DNA of 7,048 nt from Thermoplasmata archaeon (lineage in GTDB: Archaea > Thermoplasmatota > Thermoplasmata > Lutacidiplasmatales > UBA184). The notes under the pieces are model-generated. The model saw only the letters and a list, made by a program, of their open reading frames with translations, did no database searches and was not told the origin of the DNA. Position 1 is the stretch's first letter. Every line of letters starts with the position of its first letter. Made by a program: the position numbers and the translations under genes. Of this stretch, positions 5,537-7,048 are shown in pieces. The stretch lies in assembly GCA_021823085.1 (NCBI GenBank), contig JAKAPG010000086.1, positions 1 through 7,048 of the forward strand, given 5' to 3'.

Positions 5537-7048
5537 ATGACGGACGAGGAGATCCCACGCGATACCCGCTGGGCGATCCCTCTCGGACTGATCGGTGCCG
5601 CCGTCGTCGCCCTGTACTGGTACTGGGACCGGCCGACGACCCTCGGCCTCGGGTTCCTCGGCGCAGGCATGGCGGCGGTCATGCTTCTGCTGTATCTCGG
5701 CATCTCCTACTCCGGGCCCAAGTCGCGGCTGTACGGCCTCAAGCCGCTGTCGGGCCGCCTACCGGCGATCTCCCAACCGAAGGGCCACGTGCACTTCCGC
5801 ACGAAGATGTTCTGGACGATCCTCGTCGTCCTGACCTACTTCCTCCTGACCAACATCTACCTCTTCGGCGTCGACCAGGCGACGATCATCGACCTGTTCG
5901 CGAGCTACCGCGCGATCCTCGCGGGCGCCCAGGGGACGATCATGGACCTCGGGATCGGGCCGATCGTCACCGCGTCGATCATCATGCAGCTCTTCGTCGG
6001 GGCGAAGATCATCAACCTCGATCTCACCGACGACGAAGACAAGGGAATCTACCAGGGATCGCAGAAGGTCCTGGTGCTCGTCATGATCTTCGTCGAGTCG
6101 ATCCCCCAGGTCTTCGGCTACATCAGTCCGGGGGCGGGCCTGGTCGCGAGCCTCGGCACGCTCTCGCCCGGCAACGGGGTCCTGCTCGCGAATACGATCA
6201 TCGTCGCGCAGCTCGTCTTCGGCTGCTACCTCGTTTTCCTGATGGATGAGGTCGTCTCGAAGTGGGGGATCGGGAGCGGGATCTCGCTGTTCATCGCGGC
6301 CGGCGTCAGCCAACAGCTCGTGCAGGGGACGCTCAATTGGCTGCCGCAGACCGCCAACGGACCTCCTACGGGAGCCATCCCGAAGACGATCTACTACCTG
6401 ACCACCCTCAATGCAAGCCAGCTCGCGAGCGGCGGATGGACCGATATCCTTCTCGCGCAACCGAATCCCATTACCGCCCTCGTGGGAACGGCGTTCATCT
6501 TCTTCCTCGTCGCGTGGACGGAGTCGACGCGCATCGAGCTTCCGCTTTCGCACGCCGAAGCGCGCGGGGCGCGCGGCCGCTACCCGTTGCGCCTGATCTA
6601 CGCGAGCAACATCCCCGTGATCCTGATGACCGCGCTGCTCGCCAACATCAGCGTGGTCACGATCCTGCTCTACACGAACCCGACCCTCGCGCACTTCCCG
6701 CTGATCGGGGGCCAATGGTGGATCGGCGCCTACCCTACGGCCGCTCAGGCGACGGGGCTCAACATCTCCCAGTCGACGCCGATCATGGGGGGCGCGTGGT
6801 ACTTCCAGACTCCCAACGGTTTAGCCGCATGGCTCTTACCGGCGATCAACTTCCAAACGTACGGGAGCGCGCTCTACGGCCACACTTGGTGGCAGGGGAT
6901 CATCCACGTGCTGGTCTTCTTCGGGGTGATGGTCGGCGGTTCCATCCTCTTCGCGAAGTTTTGGATCCAGACGACGAACATGGGCCCCGAGGCCGTTGCC
7001 CGGCAGATCGAGGCCTCGGGGATGCAGATCCCCGGCTTCCGTAGAGAG
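5537..7048 (+). CDS. secY: Protein translocase channel subunit SecY (5' part) with extra N-terminal hydrophobic segments
   Basis: Central pore of the Sec translocon, which moves proteins across or into the cytoplasmic membrane with SecE and Sec61-beta. The window holds 504 codons with no stop; the gene runs off the end. Canonical sequence starts near residue 65 with LKPLSGRLPAIS and FRTKMFWTILVVLTYFLLTN (TM1, about 91-110). The plug/TM2 motif GIGPIVTASIIMQLFVGAK starts at 139, YQGSQKVL leads into TM3, and LMDEVVSKWGIGSGISLFIA covers TM4-5. The cytosolic loop STRIELPLSHAEARGARGRY starts at 330 and ends at Tyr349; it is followed by TM7 (NIPVILMTALLANI), TM8 (about 450-476) and the C5 loop ending in MQIPGF. 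TM9-10 are outside. Residues 1-64 carry two further hydrophobic stretches (12-30 and 36-58). ATG 5537 is the only usable start after the upstream in-frame TAG at 5498 and before Met45; it has no SD. Confidence 0.95.
   Translation, partial: MTDEEIPRDTRWAIPLGLIGAAVVALYWYWDRPTTLGLGFLGAGMAAVMLLLYLGISYSGPKSRLYGLKPLSGRLPAISQPKGHVHFRTKMFWTILVVLTYFLLTNIYLFGVDQATIIDLFASYRAILAGAQGTIMDLGIGPIVTASIIMQLFVGAKIINLDLTDDEDKGIYQGSQKVLVLVMIFVESIPQVFGYISPGAGLVASLGTLSPGNGVLLANTIIVAQLVFGCYLVFLMDEVVSKWGIGSGISLFIAAGVSQQLVQGTLNWLPQTANGPPTGAIPKTIYYLTTLNASQLASGGWTDILLAQPNPITALVGTAFIFFLVAWTESTRIELPLSHAEARGARGRYPLRLIYASNIPVILMTALLANISVVTILLYTNPTLAHFPLIGGQWWIGAYPTAAQATGLNISQSTPIMGGAWYFQTPNGLAAWLLPAINFQTYGSALYGHTWWQGIIHVLVFFGVMVGGSILFAKFWIQTTNMGPEAVARQIEASGMQIPGFRRE

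Noticed and set aside
5759..6715. A 318-codon minus-strand open frame across secY, rich in Asp, Arg and Glu.
   Set aside because: Its composition is what antisense of a GC-ending membrane-protein gene gives; no motif and no promoter or SD evidence.
1..7048. Search for tRNA, small RNA, CRISPR, insertion sequence, attachment site or defence cassette.
   Set aside because: Genes are packed with gaps of at most 36 nt; no repeats beyond the 9-bp palindrome and the rps5 low-complexity tract, and no transposase or integrase motif was seen.

Overview
The window is a run of twelve co-directional genes on the + strand and holds essentially nothing else. The order is rps4e (3' part), rpl5, rps14, rps8, rpl6, rpl32e, rpl19e, rpl18, rps5, rpl30, rpl15, secY (5' part). 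This is the archaeal spc ribosomal-protein operon. The archaeal/eukaryal-type proteins S4e, L32e and L19e, the archaeal-type S14 zinc finger and the archaeal-type SecY rule out a bacterium. The DNA is clearly GC-rich (GC-ending codons, Arg in place of Lys), stops are TGA (8) or TAG (3) with no TAA, and two genes probably start with GTG. A GC-rich euryarchaeote, perhaps in Thermoplasmatota, fits. That placement rests only on my impression of the protein sequences and is tentative.

Region 1 to about 5500 is eleven tightly packed ribosomal protein genes. They are joined by ATGA/GTGA overlaps, an 11-nt overlap or gaps of 2-12 nt. Most have a GGAGG-like Shine-Dalgarno (SD) site 7-10 nt before the start, which points to one polycistronic, translationally coupled mRNA. 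The products cover the 5S rRNA binders L5 and L18, small-subunit proteins S4e, S14, S8 and S5, and large-subunit proteins L6, L32e, L19e, L30 and L15. Several carry low-complexity extensions: the N-terminus of L32e, the N-terminus of S5, and an RGG-rich C-terminus on S5.

Region 5501-5536 is the longest gap in the window. It holds a perfect 9-bp inverted repeat around a TATA-like element and has no SD before secY. This suggests an internal promoter giving a near-leaderless secY transcript.

Region 5537-7048 is secY, open at the window end. It encodes the protein-conducting channel with about 64 extra N-terminal residues that contain two additional hydrophobic segments.

I see no RNA gene, mobile element, CRISPR array, toxin or defence gene. 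This is core housekeeping sequence, and I found no undescribed system in it. The items worth a second look are the secY promoter/palindrome, the SecY N-terminal segment and the S5 RGG tail.
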